A stretch of 5,299 nucleotides of DNA from JBMNNU01 sp050942695 (GCA_050942695.1 JBMNNU010000235.1:1-5299); one strand, 5' to 3'; counted from the stretch's first letter, positions 1 to 5,299 are shown. The notes: generated from the letters alone by a model not told the origin. Numbers and translations: made by a program.

Positions 1-702
1 CGCTCCAAGACCACGGGTATGGTGCTCACACCTCACGAAGGCGAAACCAATGCGATAATGCATTCGTTTCCAAGCATGATCAGAGATTCCGGCAAAATAG
101 CCTCTATGCCGGTTCGACGAGTATCAGAGTACATAAAGTCGTGGAATAGATTCGAAGCAGTCATTGGCCTCGCAGCTATCAACTCCGTCGTCAATTCAGA
201 GGATCAACTAGTTCGGCTAGGGGGAAAACCCGCGGTCGAACAGCCGCAGGTCTCCATTTTCGATTACTGCGTAGACATGGCTAGAGGCAAGAAGGTGGCA
301 GTTATCGGTCATTTTCCCGGCCTCGAAGGGCTGCAAAGCGTGTCCCAACTCTCGATCCTGGAAATGAACCCTGCGCCAGGGGAGTATCCCAGCCCTGCCT
401 GCGAATACATCTTGCCCCAGCAAGATATCGTTTTCATAACCGCCACAGCCTTGCCCAACAAGACGCTGCCGCGTCTATTGGAGTTGAGTCGGGATGCGTA
501 TGTGGTGCTGGTCGGCCCCAGCGCTCCTTTGTCGCCTGTTCTGTTCAATCATGGGGTTGACATGATCGCCAGTACAGTACTGACCGACCACGACAAAGCC
601 TGGCAGGCAGCCCTTGAGGGAGGGCGCGAAGCAGTCAAGCAGATGGGCAAAGGCTTCTACTGCAAGCTAAGCCGTGAGGAATGGCTGGTGAGTGTTAGGT
701 AG
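1..702 (+). CDS. DUF364 (Rossmann-like, putative heavy-metal chelation) protein, 5' end outside window
   Basis: The reading frame is open from base 1 and its first in-frame ATG is at 19. The N-terminal part present is short for this family, so the true start probably lies upstream and the gene is cut by the window edge. Counting from the ATG at 19, residues 1-75 match the small N-terminal (enolase-like, DUF4213) domain that precedes DUF364, including the segment WNRFEAVIGLAAINSVVN. Residues 80-215 form the Rossmann-like DUF364 domain: glycine turn VAVIGHFPGL at 93-102, then an EMNPAPGEYP segment, FITATALPNKTL at 139-150, and VGPSAPLSP at 165-173. The family is known from one solved structure, for which heavy-metal chelation was proposed; no reaction is established. 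The stop lies 6 nt before a metal-chelate permease gene, so an operon with the importer is likely. A role in binding or releasing the imported metal or chelate in the cytoplasm is inference. Family assignment is fairly sure, function is not. Confidence 0.82.
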   Translation, partial: RSKTTGMVLTPHEGETNAIMHSFPSMIRDSGKIASMPVRRVSEYIKSWNRFEAVIGLAAINSVVNSEDQLVRLGGKPAVEQPQVSIFDYCVDMARGKKVAVIGHFPGLEGLQSVSQLSILEMNPAPGEYPSPACEYILPQQDIVFITATALPNKTLPRLLELSRDAYVVLVGPSAPLSPVLFNHGVDMIASTVLTDHDKAWQAALEGGREAVKQMGKGFYCKLSREEWLVSVR

Positions 703-708
703 CTGGCC

Positions 709-1761
709 TTGACGACGTGTTCCACTAAGGTCGAAGCGAGGCGGCACAGCGGAGTTAGATCTCTTCCCTGGAAGGGAATCGTACTGGTCGCCCTCCCGTT
801 ACTAGTGTTCATTATCTCGCTCCAAATAGGCCGGTACCCGGTCTCTGTTGGAGACTTAGTTTCTGTCTTGCTGGCCAAGATCTTCCCCATCGAGCATTCG
901 GTACCCGCTGCAGTAGACAACGTTCTATTCCAGATACGGCTGCCGCGGATCATTGCAGCCGGGCTGGTTGGTGGGGCCCTGGCAGTCGCCGGCGCAGCCT
1001 ACCAGGGGATGTTTCGGAATCCGCTGGTATCGCCCGATATCTTGGGAGCATCCGCCGGAGCCGCGTTTGGTGGGGCCCTCGGCATTTATCTCTCCCTCGG
1101 TGCCTCGGGCGTCCAGATTCTGGCCTTTCTGTTCGGTCTTTTGGCCGTTTTCGCCTCATACGGCATAGCCAGTAGAATCCGTCAAGATCCGATTCTAGTA
1201 CTAGTCCTGGCTGGTATCCTGATAGGTACGCTTTTCTCATCAGCGACTACCATATTGAAGCTTCTGTCAGACGCACAGGATAAGTTGCCGAGCATAGTCT
1301 ATTGGATGATGGGCAGCCTATCCCAGGTTTCGCCGAGAGAACTTCCCCTGGCTGCTATTGCCATGGCTCTCGCCCTGATACCACTGTATCTCGTGCGATG
1401 GCGACTCAATGTGATGGCCATGGGAGAAGATGAAGCCAAGTCGTTAGGCCTGGATACCAATAGGCTGAGGCTTCTGGTCATCTTGTGCGCCACCGCAATG
1501 ACTGCTGCAGCCGTTTCGATCAGCGGATTGATCGGCTGGGTAGGCCTTGTTATTCCGCACTTATGCCGCTTGCTCGTAGGTCCCGACCACACAAAGCTGC
1601 TTCCAGCCTCCCTATTGATCGGTAGCGCTTACCTGTTGCTGATAGATGACCTAGCGCGGGGGTTCACTGCGATTGAGTTGCCGCTGGGGGTATTAACTTC
1701 TTTGATTGGTGCTCCCTTTTTCATATACATCTTGCTGAACAGCCGAAAGGGATGGGTGTGA
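709..1761 (+). CDS. BtuC/FecCD-family ABC transporter permease (iron/cobalamin/metal-chelate type)
   Basis: Integral membrane subunit of a type II ABC importer; two copies would form the translocation channel. The 350 residues match the family's usual 330-350. A basic N-terminus (1-22) precedes a first membrane helix (about 23-40). Family hallmarks follow in order: IRLPR at 76-80; the long conserved stretch from Q99 to A118 with FRNPLVSPDILG; the ATPase-coupling loop GEDEAKSLGL at 239-248; SGLIGWVGLVIPH at 272-284 followed by CRLLVGPDH; and the last helices, RGFTAIELPLGVLTSLIGAPFF at 317-338. Hydrophobic segments are compatible with about ten helices. The TTG start at 709 is chosen because it is the first start after the upstream stop (700-702), has a weak AGG at 697-699, and leaves a family-length protein. 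The 6-nt gap upstream and the overlap downstream indicate translational coupling. The substrate cannot be told from this subunit. Confidence 0.95.
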   Translation: MTTCSTKVEARRHSGVRSLPWKGIVLVALPLLVFIISLQIGRYPVSVGDLVSVLLAKIFPIEHSVPAAVDNVLFQIRLPRIIAAGLVGGALAVAGAAYQGMFRNPLVSPDILGASAGAAFGGALGIYLSLGASGVQILAFLFGLLAVFASYGIASRIRQDPILVLVLAGILIGTLFSSATTILKLLSDAQDKLPSIVYWMMGSLSQVSPRELPLAAIAMALALIPLYLVRWRLNVMAMGEDEAKSLGLDTNRLRLLVILCATAMTAAAVSISGLIGWVGLVIPHLCRLLVGPDHTKLLPASLLIGSAYLLLIDDLARGFTAIELPLGVLTSLIGAPFFIYILLNSRKGWV

Positions 1762-2540
1762 AGCTCGAACTAAAAAATATCGCCGTTGGCTACGGCTCAC
1801 GCTCCATTGCTGAGGGTGTTTCGGTCGAGATCGAATCGGGCGAAGTGCTCTGCCTGCTGGGACCGAACGGTGCGGGGAAGACAACGCTGTTTAAGACTCT
1901 GCTTGGCTTGCTCCGTCCTCAAGCGGGGGAAATCCTTATCGACGGCCGGAGCATTAGGGGATGGTCGCGTCCCCAACTGGCCAGAGTGATAGCGTATATC
2001 CCTCAGGCCCATAATCCGCCGTTCCCATTCAAAGTCCTTGACGTTGTCCTGATGGGCAGGACACCACACCTAAGTGCGCTATCTTCGCCGTCCAAGAGAG
2101 ATCGCCAGCTCGCCATGGATATTCTGGAAGTGCTGAATATCTCGTATCTTCGCGATCGGATTTATACAGAGATCAGCGGCGGAGAAAGACAGCTTGTGCT
2201 TATTGCCAGAGCACTGTGCCAGCAGCCGCAGATACTGGTAATGGACGAGCCCACCTCCGGCCTCGATTTTGGGAATCAGCTCAAAGTACTGAGCCATATC
2301 GCTCGATTGGCCAAGCGAGGATTGGCGGTGGTGATGGCATCTCATTTTCCGGATCATGCGTTCCTGTATGCCACCAAAGTGGCGCTATTGAGAAGTGGCA
2401 AGCTGCTGATGCACGGCACCCCGGAGGAAATCGTAACTGAGGAAAGTCTCAGAACCTTGTATGGAGTGGAGGTGAGAATCATTGACGCTGGGATCTATGG
2501 AGACAGACGTGTGAAAGTCTGCGTTCCCGTGGTCTCCTAA
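1758..2540 (+). CDS. FecE/BtuD-type ABC transporter ATP-binding protein
   Basis: Cytoplasmic ATPase that powers the importer with the preceding permease. All catalytic motifs are present (numbering from the GTG at 1758): Walker A GPNGAGKTT at 35-43, Q-loop glutamine at 83 in YIPQAH, signature ISGGERQ at 139-145, Walker B ILVMDEP at 159-165, D-loop SGLD at 167-170, and switch histidine at 196 in ASHFPDHA. At 260 residues it has the normal length for iron-chelate/cobalamin ATPases, including the C-terminal part with GTPEEIV and LRTLYGVEV. Two starts are possible. ATG 1752 has its purine-rich AAAGG only one base away. GTG 1758 has AAAGGGA about 5 nt upstream, overlaps the permease stop as GTGA, and yields the typical N-terminus MKLELKNIAVGYG. 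I therefore prefer GTG. The 4-nt overlap implies translational coupling and equal amounts of the two subunits. Confidence in family is very high; the substrate is unknown. Confidence 0.96.
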   Translation: MKLELKNIAVGYGSRSIAEGVSVEIESGEVLCLLGPNGAGKTTLFKTLLGLLRPQAGEILIDGRSIRGWSRPQLARVIAYIPQAHNPPFPFKVLDVVLMGRTPHLSALSSPSKRDRQLAMDILEVLNISYLRDRIYTEISGGERQLVLIARALCQQPQILVMDEPTSGLDFGNQLKVLSHIARLAKRGLAVVMASHFPDHAFLYATKVALLRSGKLLMHGTPEEIVTEESLRTLYGVEVRIIDAGIYGDRRVKVCVPVVS

Positions 2541-2673
2541 ATAGGCAATCCAGCGCTTCGAAGACCCTTTTAGCAGAAGAAATGAGGGTGCTATCCAGAT
2601 AATCTATTACTTTTTGGAACCTCTCCAAGTATGTATCATCAATAGGTGTGTGATCTGAACAGGAGGTTAGTCC
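2541..2673. promoter_or_regulatory. Intergenic leader before the binding-protein gene, with small dyad and strong RBS
   Basis: This 133-nt gap separates the ATPase stop from the lipoprotein start, unlike the tight spacing of the preceding three genes. It ends in a full Shine-Dalgarno sequence, AGGAGG at 2661-2666, placed 7 nt before TTG 2674; that decides the start. A small dyad TTGGA-acctc-TCCAA occupies 2614-2628, in an AT-rich stretch with a TATCAT at 2634-2639 that could be a -10 box. No -35 with proper spacing is evident (TTGGAA 2614-2619 is only 14 nt away). No terminator with a T-run, no cobalamin-riboswitch B12 box and no clear Fur box were seen. The gap may hold a second promoter or a processing site that raises binding-protein levels over the membrane subunits, which is common for importers; this is inference. 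Confidence 0.35.
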
Positions 2674-3843
2674 TTGTCTAAACGAAGAGCAGCGTTATAT
2701 CCATTGTATCTATCGATCATCTTGGTCTTGTTGATAGGCAGCTTGTCGGGCTGCGCCGATCAGCAAGCGGTCCCAGCAACGAGTACTCCCGTGACCGATA
2801 GCACTCCAACTCGTGCTCCGGTGACCGATAGCATTCCAACCCCTGCGAACGACGAGGTCGCAACTCGTGACGTCGTCGACATGGCGGGTAGGAAGGTAAC
2901 AGTCCCGCGCGAGATCAAGAAGGTTTTCACCACGCACGCTGTGGGGTATATCTTTCTGTACACGCTTGATCCCAGCAGAATCATCGGCTCGAATACGAAT
3001 CTGACTCAAACGGAGAAGAAGTACCTACTTCCTGAACTTAGGGATCTTCCTAACCTGGGGGGATGGGGGGCTACCGTCAATGCTAACACAGAGGAGATAC
3101 TGAGAATCCACCCAGACTTGATCATTTCCATGGAAGGGATGGACGCTACAAGAGTCTCCCTTGCCGACAAAATACAGGAACAACTGGGTATACCGGTCCT
3201 GATGCTGGATAACAGCCTCGACAAGCTTCCAGAAACGTATGAGCTAATGGGCGACCTGCTTGGGATCAAAGCCCGGGCTCAAGAGTTGGCTTCCTATACC
3301 GCCCAGACGGTTAAGGAAGCGAAAGAGAAGGCCAATCAGATCCCGGAGCAGAAGCGAGTCCGTGTATATTATGCTGAGGGGTCGAAGGGGCTGGAGACCG
3401 ATCCAAAAGGATCGCAGCACGTCGAGGTGCTTGATCTAGTTGGCGGCATTAACGTTGCTGAAGTCGGCCAAGGCGAAAAAGGAGTGATGGGGCGCACACC
3501 TGTGTCATTGGAGCAGGTTTTGGCCTGGAACCCCGAAGTGATCATAAGCTGGAATGCACAGCAAGGCGGGTACTTCCCTGATATGGTATCCGACCCAGGT
3601 TGGCAGGCCATAAAGGCGGTGTCGACAGGACGAGTGTACGGGATTCCAAACGTTCCGTTCAGTTGGTTTGATCGGCCTCCCTCCTCAAACCGTCTATTGG
3701 GCATCAAGTGGCTCGGTAACCTGCTATATCCTGAAGTCTTCACAAACAACGTGTCCGCAGATGTAAAGGAGTTCTTCAAGGAGTTCTATCACTACGACCT
3801 TTCCGACAACGAAGTCGACGCCCTTCTACAGACACAGCCGTAG
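2674..3843 (+). CDS. Class III (Peripla_BP_2) substrate-binding lipoprotein of a metal-chelate ABC importer
   Basis: Extracytoplasmic, membrane-anchored receptor that captures the ligand and docks on the permease. TTG at 2674 is the start, set by AGGAGG 7 nt upstream. Residues 1-26 are a lipoprotein signal: KRR, then a hydrophobic core at 11-23, with lipobox LSGC and acceptor Cys27. A Thr/Pro-rich spacer (about 33-60) contains a doubled PVTDS-x-PT unit. The folded part begins at about residue 64 with RDVVDMAGRKVTVP, typical of the BtuF/FhuD family. Its first lobe includes VGYIFLYTLDPSRIIG (90-105) and EEILRIHPDLIIS (140-152). The long linking helix lies near 184-222. The second lobe carries VYYAEGSKGLETDP (231-244), VLAWNPEVIISWN (282-294) and WFDRPPSSNRLLGIKWLGNL (331-350). 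The 389-residue length suits the family. Ligand is not predictable: Fe-siderophore, heme, corrinoid or molybdate/tungstate (as for MolA) are alternatives. Position after permease and ATPase completes the importer. Confidence 0.93.
   Translation: MSKRRAALYPLYLSIILVLLIGSLSGCADQQAVPATSTPVTDSTPTRAPVTDSIPTPANDEVATRDVVDMAGRKVTVPREIKKVFTTHAVGYIFLYTLDPSRIIGSNTNLTQTEKKYLLPELRDLPNLGGWGATVNANTEEILRIHPDLIISMEGMDATRVSLADKIQEQLGIPVLMLDNSLDKLPETYELMGDLLGIKARAQELASYTAQTVKEAKEKANQIPEQKRVRVYYAEGSKGLETDPKGSQHVEVLDLVGGINVAEVGQGEKGVMGRTPVSLEQVLAWNPEVIISWNAQQGGYFPDMVSDPGWQAIKAVSTGRVYGIPNVPFSWFDRPPSSNRLLGIKWLGNLLYPEVFTNNVSADVKEFFKEFYHYDLSDNEVDALLQTQP
2781..2840 (+). repeat. Two-copy 30-bp tandem repeat inside the lipoprotein spacer
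   Basis: Units 2781-2810 and 2811-2840 are in register. Their last 20 bases (2791-2810 and 2821-2840) differ at one position only. They encode the Thr/Pro-rich segment with the doubled peptide PVTDS-T/I-PT. The near identity at DNA level suggests recent slippage duplication; because the period is 30, the frame is kept and only the spacer length changes. Confidence 0.8.
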
Positions 3844-3862
3844 GTATGTGAATAGGATGACG

Positions 3863-3925
3863 GCTCAACAGTAGAGCGGGCGGCTGTTAACCGCTAGGTT
3901 GTTGGTTCGAATCCAGCTTGGGGAG
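3863..3925 (+). tRNA. tRNA-Asn(GTT) remnant lacking its 5' acceptor strand (pseudo-tRNA / possible att site)
   Basis: The sequence folds as D arm GCTC/GAGC (3863-3866 with 3874-3877), anticodon arm (3879-3883 with 3891-3895) with loop CTGTTAA and anticodon GTT at 3886-3888, a 5-nt variable loop, T arm GTTGG/CCAGC (3901-3905 with 3913-3917) around TTCGAAT, then the 3' acceptor strand TTGGGGA (3918-3924) and discriminator G3925. The expected 5' acceptor strand of TCCCCAA type is absent: the seven bases at 3854-3860 (AGGATGA) give one Watson-Crick pair and two wobbles. Positions 8-9 read CG instead of the invariant T8. The D loop AACAGTA lacks one of the two conserved Gs, and the 3' end reads GTCA where GCCA is usual. 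It is therefore probably not a functional tRNA but a displaced 3' part, as left by an integrated element. Confidence 0.75.
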
Positions 3926-3932
3926 TCACGAC

Positions 3933-3975
3933 ACAAGGTCGCAACCGATTGTCTCGGTGCGGCCTTGTTGTTTTT
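3933..3975 (+). terminator. Rho-independent terminator after the tRNA-Asn remnant
   Basis: A stem pairs 3933-3943 with 3958-3968 (eleven pairs, one of them G-T). After a single bulged A3944 it continues with 3945-3948 against 3954-3957, closing a 5-nt loop. The tail from 3969 reads TG followed by five Ts (3971-3975). It would end transcripts of both the binding-protein gene and the tRNA. Its position directly after the tRNA 3' end suggests it belongs to the original tRNA transcription unit. Confidence 0.85.
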
Positions 3976-3988
3976 ACATTCAGCGCAG

Positions 3989-4039
3989 TGTAACCGGAAC
4001 AGTTGTCCATGCCCCGTCGGGGCACGGACAACTGTTACA
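3989..4039. repeat. Long near-perfect inverted repeat with TG...CA ends
   Basis: Arms 3998-4015 and 4019-4036 pair over 18 positions with one A/C mismatch (4009 against 4025) around a 3-nt centre. AACAGTTGTCC on the left is matched exactly by GGACAACTGTT on the right, and inner TGCCCC by GGGGCA. TGTAAC at 3989-3994 is echoed by GTTACA at 4034-4039, so the block begins TG and ends CA like many transposon tips. A short T-run (4040-4043) follows. No target-site duplication is visible. It could be a second terminator, a recombination site, or the collapsed ends of a small mobile element; no transposase is present. Confidence 0.6.
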
Positions 4040-4053
4040 TTTTCGCTACCTGT

Positions 4054-4083
4054 TTGCCCCTTGGTGGCGAGCGTTGGTAGAAT
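4054..4083 (+). promoter_or_regulatory. Candidate sigma-70 promoter for the AIR-synthase-like gene
   Basis: A -35-like TTGCCC (4054-4059) lies 18 nt before a good -10-like TAGAAT (4078-4083). It would start transcription near 4090, giving a leader of about 130 nt before the ATG at 4224. It lies downstream of the terminator at 3933-3975, so the following gene needs its own promoter. Predicted from consensus only. Confidence 0.4.
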
Positions 4084-4108
4084 GCCATTGACCTTACTGA
4101 TCTCCGCA

Positions 4109-4128
4109 CCGCGGGATAAATCCCGCGG
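4109..4128. repeat. Perfect 20-bp palindromic element upstream of the AIR-synthase-like gene
   Basis: CCGCGGGA and TCCCGCGG form eight perfect pairs around TAAA. No T-run follows, so it is not a typical terminator. It lies in the presumed leader of the next gene and could act as an operator or a leader hairpin, or be a REP-like repeat; the GCGGG...CCCGC core resembles the palindrome at 5271-5287. Confidence 0.6.
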
Positions 4129-4223
4129 CATCCCGGATGTCCGCTCCAATCCGCGAGATTCGACTAGCGGTTTAGCGAGCCATACGGCGATCAGTAATAG
4201 CCTGGCAGGCAGTGGGGTGATGC

Positions 4224-5222
4224 ATGGAAACAGGTAAGCTTTCTCCTAGTGATCTTCAGCGGATTGTCTTCCCCTATTTGGGCGCGAGGCGACCCGACGT
4301 GCTAGTGCGCGCCGCCGTCGGAGAGGACTCCGCAATAATCGACTTCGGCGATTGGGTGTGTGTGCTCTCTACCGATCCTATTACCGGCGCTGCCAAGAAC
4401 GCCGGGTGGCTGGCCGTGCAGGTCTCCTGCAACGATGTGGCGGCCAATGGGGCCGAACCGGTTGGGGTGCTGGTCACAGTGCTGCTCTCAGAGCAGGCCG
4501 GCGAGGATGACCTCCGTGTCCTGATGGAGGATGTACACCGGGCGGCCTCGGAGCTGAAGATCGAGGTGCTGGGGGGCCATACCGAGGTTACTCCCGGACT
4601 GCCGGCTACGATCATCTCATCCACTGCCGTCGGAAAGGCTCCTAAATCGAGGTATGTAACCACCTCCGGCGCAAAGATCGGCGATTCTCTGGTGTTGACG
4701 AAGAGCGCCGGGTTGGAGGGGACAGCCATCTTGGCTACCGATTTCGAGAACAGCCTGCGGAATATGCTGGGACCGGAGATGCTGGCGAGAGCCCAGAGCT
4801 TCCGCGAGGAGATCAGCGTGGTGAGAGAGGGCGTTGCGGCTGCTGAGTTGGGAGCTACCGCCATGCACGATCCTACAGAGGGCGGGGTGTTGGGGGCTAT
4901 CCACGAAATGTCCACTGCGGCGCAGTTGGGGGTGGAGGTTCAGGCCGACTCCATTCCCGTGCGCGAAGAGACGAGAAAGATCTGCGATATCTTCCACGCC
5001 AATCCTCTGAAGCTGATATCCAGTGGGGCGCTGCTGATAGCCTGCCCCGACGGCGAAGCGATGGTGGAGGGGCTTGCCCGGCGCGGCGTAGCATCGACGA
5101 TCATCGGAAGGTTTACCCCGTCCGGGCGGTGGGTTATCTCCGCCGGGGAGCGACGCGAGCTGGAGCTTTCTTACCGCGACGAGCTGTGGAGAATCCTGGA
5201 GACCGGCCGGGGCTCGGCTTAG
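4224..5222 (+). CDS. AIR synthase-related / HypE-like ATP-binding protein lacking the HypE C-terminal cysteine
   Basis: Member of the PurM/AIR-synthase superfamily (HypE, ThiL, SelD, PurM), which bind ATP in a dimer. The N-terminal ATP-binding domain (about 1-140) shows VGEDSAII at 32-39, LSTDPITG at 48-55, NDVAANGAEP at 70-79 and GGHTEV at 117-122. The C-terminal domain (about 150-325) shows GDSLVLTKSAGLEGTAILA at 153-171, MHDPTEGGVLGA at 214-225 and LISSGALLIACP at 264-275. The 332 residues match HypE length, but the protein ends ILETGRGSA without the PR-x-C tail whose cysteine is carbamoylated and dehydrated to thiocyanate in hydrogenase maturation. It is thus a HypE homologue of unknown reaction rather than a proven HypE. 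ATG 4224 is chosen; GGGGTGA (4214-4220) is its ribosome site, and the ATG at 4220 hits a stop after five codons. It is more GC-rich than the genes before the tRNA remnant and stands alone in the window, behind its own candidate promoter. Confidence 0.9.
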   Translation: METGKLSPSDLQRIVFPYLGARRPDVLVRAAVGEDSAIIDFGDWVCVLSTDPITGAAKNAGWLAVQVSCNDVAANGAEPVGVLVTVLLSEQAGEDDLRVLMEDVHRAASELKIEVLGGHTEVTPGLPATIISSTAVGKAPKSRYVTTSGAKIGDSLVLTKSAGLEGTAILATDFENSLRNMLGPEMLARAQSFREEISVVREGVAAAELGATAMHDPTEGGVLGAIHEMSTAAQLGVEVQADSIPVREETRKICDIFHANPLKLISSGALLIACPDGEAMVEGLARRGVASTIIGRFTPSGRWVISAGERRELELSYRDELWRILETGRGSA

Positions 5223-5244
5223 CGCTCGGCCTAACATTTTTGAT

Positions 5245-5287
5245 AGACGGCAAAGCCGTCTGACTGGAGCGCGGGCATCTTGCCCGC
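5245..5287. repeat. Two adjacent small palindromes (REP-like) after the last gene
   Basis: AGACGGC/GCCGTCT (5245-5251 with 5255-5261, loop AAA) is followed 9 nt later by GCGGGCA/TGCCCGC (5271-5277 with 5281-5287, loop TCT). Both have perfect 7-bp arms with 3-nt loops. Neither is followed by a T-run on either strand, so they are poor terminators. Short GC-rich hairpins in intergenic space with this GCGGGC-x-GCCCGC form often are dispersed repeats in bacterial genomes; copy number cannot be judged here. The element may continue past the window edge. Confidence 0.6.
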
Positions 5288-5299
5288 CTATAAGATGTA

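Noticed and set aside
970..1079. Eleven-base direct repeat GGTGGGGCCCT at 970-980 and 1069-1079
   Set aside because: Both copies encode Gly-Gly-Ala-Leu in membrane helices of the permease; chance codon reuse explains it.
2541..2673. Possible cobalamin or molybdenum-cofactor riboswitch upstream of the binding protein
   Set aside because: No B12 box or recognisable conserved core was found, and the gap is short for a cobalamin riboswitch plus expression platform.
3865..4149. Minus-strand open frame of 94 codons across the tRNA remnant
   Set aside because: Its C-terminal part is the reverse-strand translation of the tRNA arms (the peptide SWIRTNNLAVNSRPL is a known kind of spurious tRNA-derived call), and the rest runs through a terminator and an inverted repeat.
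3899..4237. Plus-strand open frame of 112 codons over the intergenic region
   Set aside because: It starts inside the tRNA variable loop, crosses a terminator and a hairpin, has no ribosome site or recognisable domain, and overlaps the start of the AIR-synthase-like gene.
4274..5237. Two long minus-strand frames (213 and 206 codons) opposite the AIR-synthase-like gene
   Set aside because: The plus-strand protein has clear family motifs along its whole length; the antisense frames are low-complexity shadows of GC-rich codons.
5245..5261. Terminator for the AIR-synthase-like gene
   Set aside because: The hairpin is followed by GACTGG rather than a T-run; the only T-run (5236-5241) lies before the stem.
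1..5299. CRISPR array, phage genes, toxin-antitoxin or other defence system
   Set aside because: No spaced direct repeats, no integrase, transposase, nuclease or small paired genes could be found in any frame.

Overview
The window looks like chromosomal DNA of a bacterium of moderate to high GC content. The best guess is a member of the Chloroflexota (Dehalococcoidia-like) or a related monoderm. The guess rests on a binding-protein lipoprotein with a Thr/Pro-rich spacer just after the lipobox, frequent TTG/GTG starts, and a single-membrane style uptake system with no TonB receptor gene in view. No sequence search was possible, so the taxonomy is inference.

Left part (1-3843), all on the + strand: a gene set for an iron/metal-chelate type ABC importer. 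It opens with a 5'-truncated DUF364 (putative heavy-metal chelation) protein at 1-702. A BtuC/FecCD permease follows 6 nt later (709-1761, TTG start), and then a FecE/BtuD-type ATPase overlapping it by a few bases (best start GTG 1758, to 2540). After a 133-nt leader comes a class III substrate-binding lipoprotein (2674-3843, TTG start with a strong AGGAGG ribosome site). Together these make a complete importer: lipoprotein receptor, membrane channel and ATPase. The DUF364 protein is a candidate intracellular handler of the imported metal or chelate. The substrate cannot be read from sequence; iron-siderophore, cobalamin, heme and molybdate/tungstate are all possible.

Middle part (3844-4223), non-coding: a tRNA-Asn(GTT) remnant whose D, anticodon and T arms are intact but whose 5' acceptor strand is missing, followed at once by a strong Rho-independent terminator. 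Next come a long inverted repeat with TG...CA ends (3989-4039), a candidate promoter (4054-4083) and a short perfect palindrome (4109-4128). A displaced 3' tRNA part is the classic scar of site-specific integration. Hand-counted GC also rises across this point, from about 50% in sampled lines on the left to 62-68% on the right. The importer genes may therefore sit on an integrated island ending here.

Right part (4224-5299): an AIR-synthase/HypE-like ATP-binding protein (4224-5222) that lacks the C-terminal cysteine motif of true HypE, then two small REP-like palindromes at the window edge (5245-5287).
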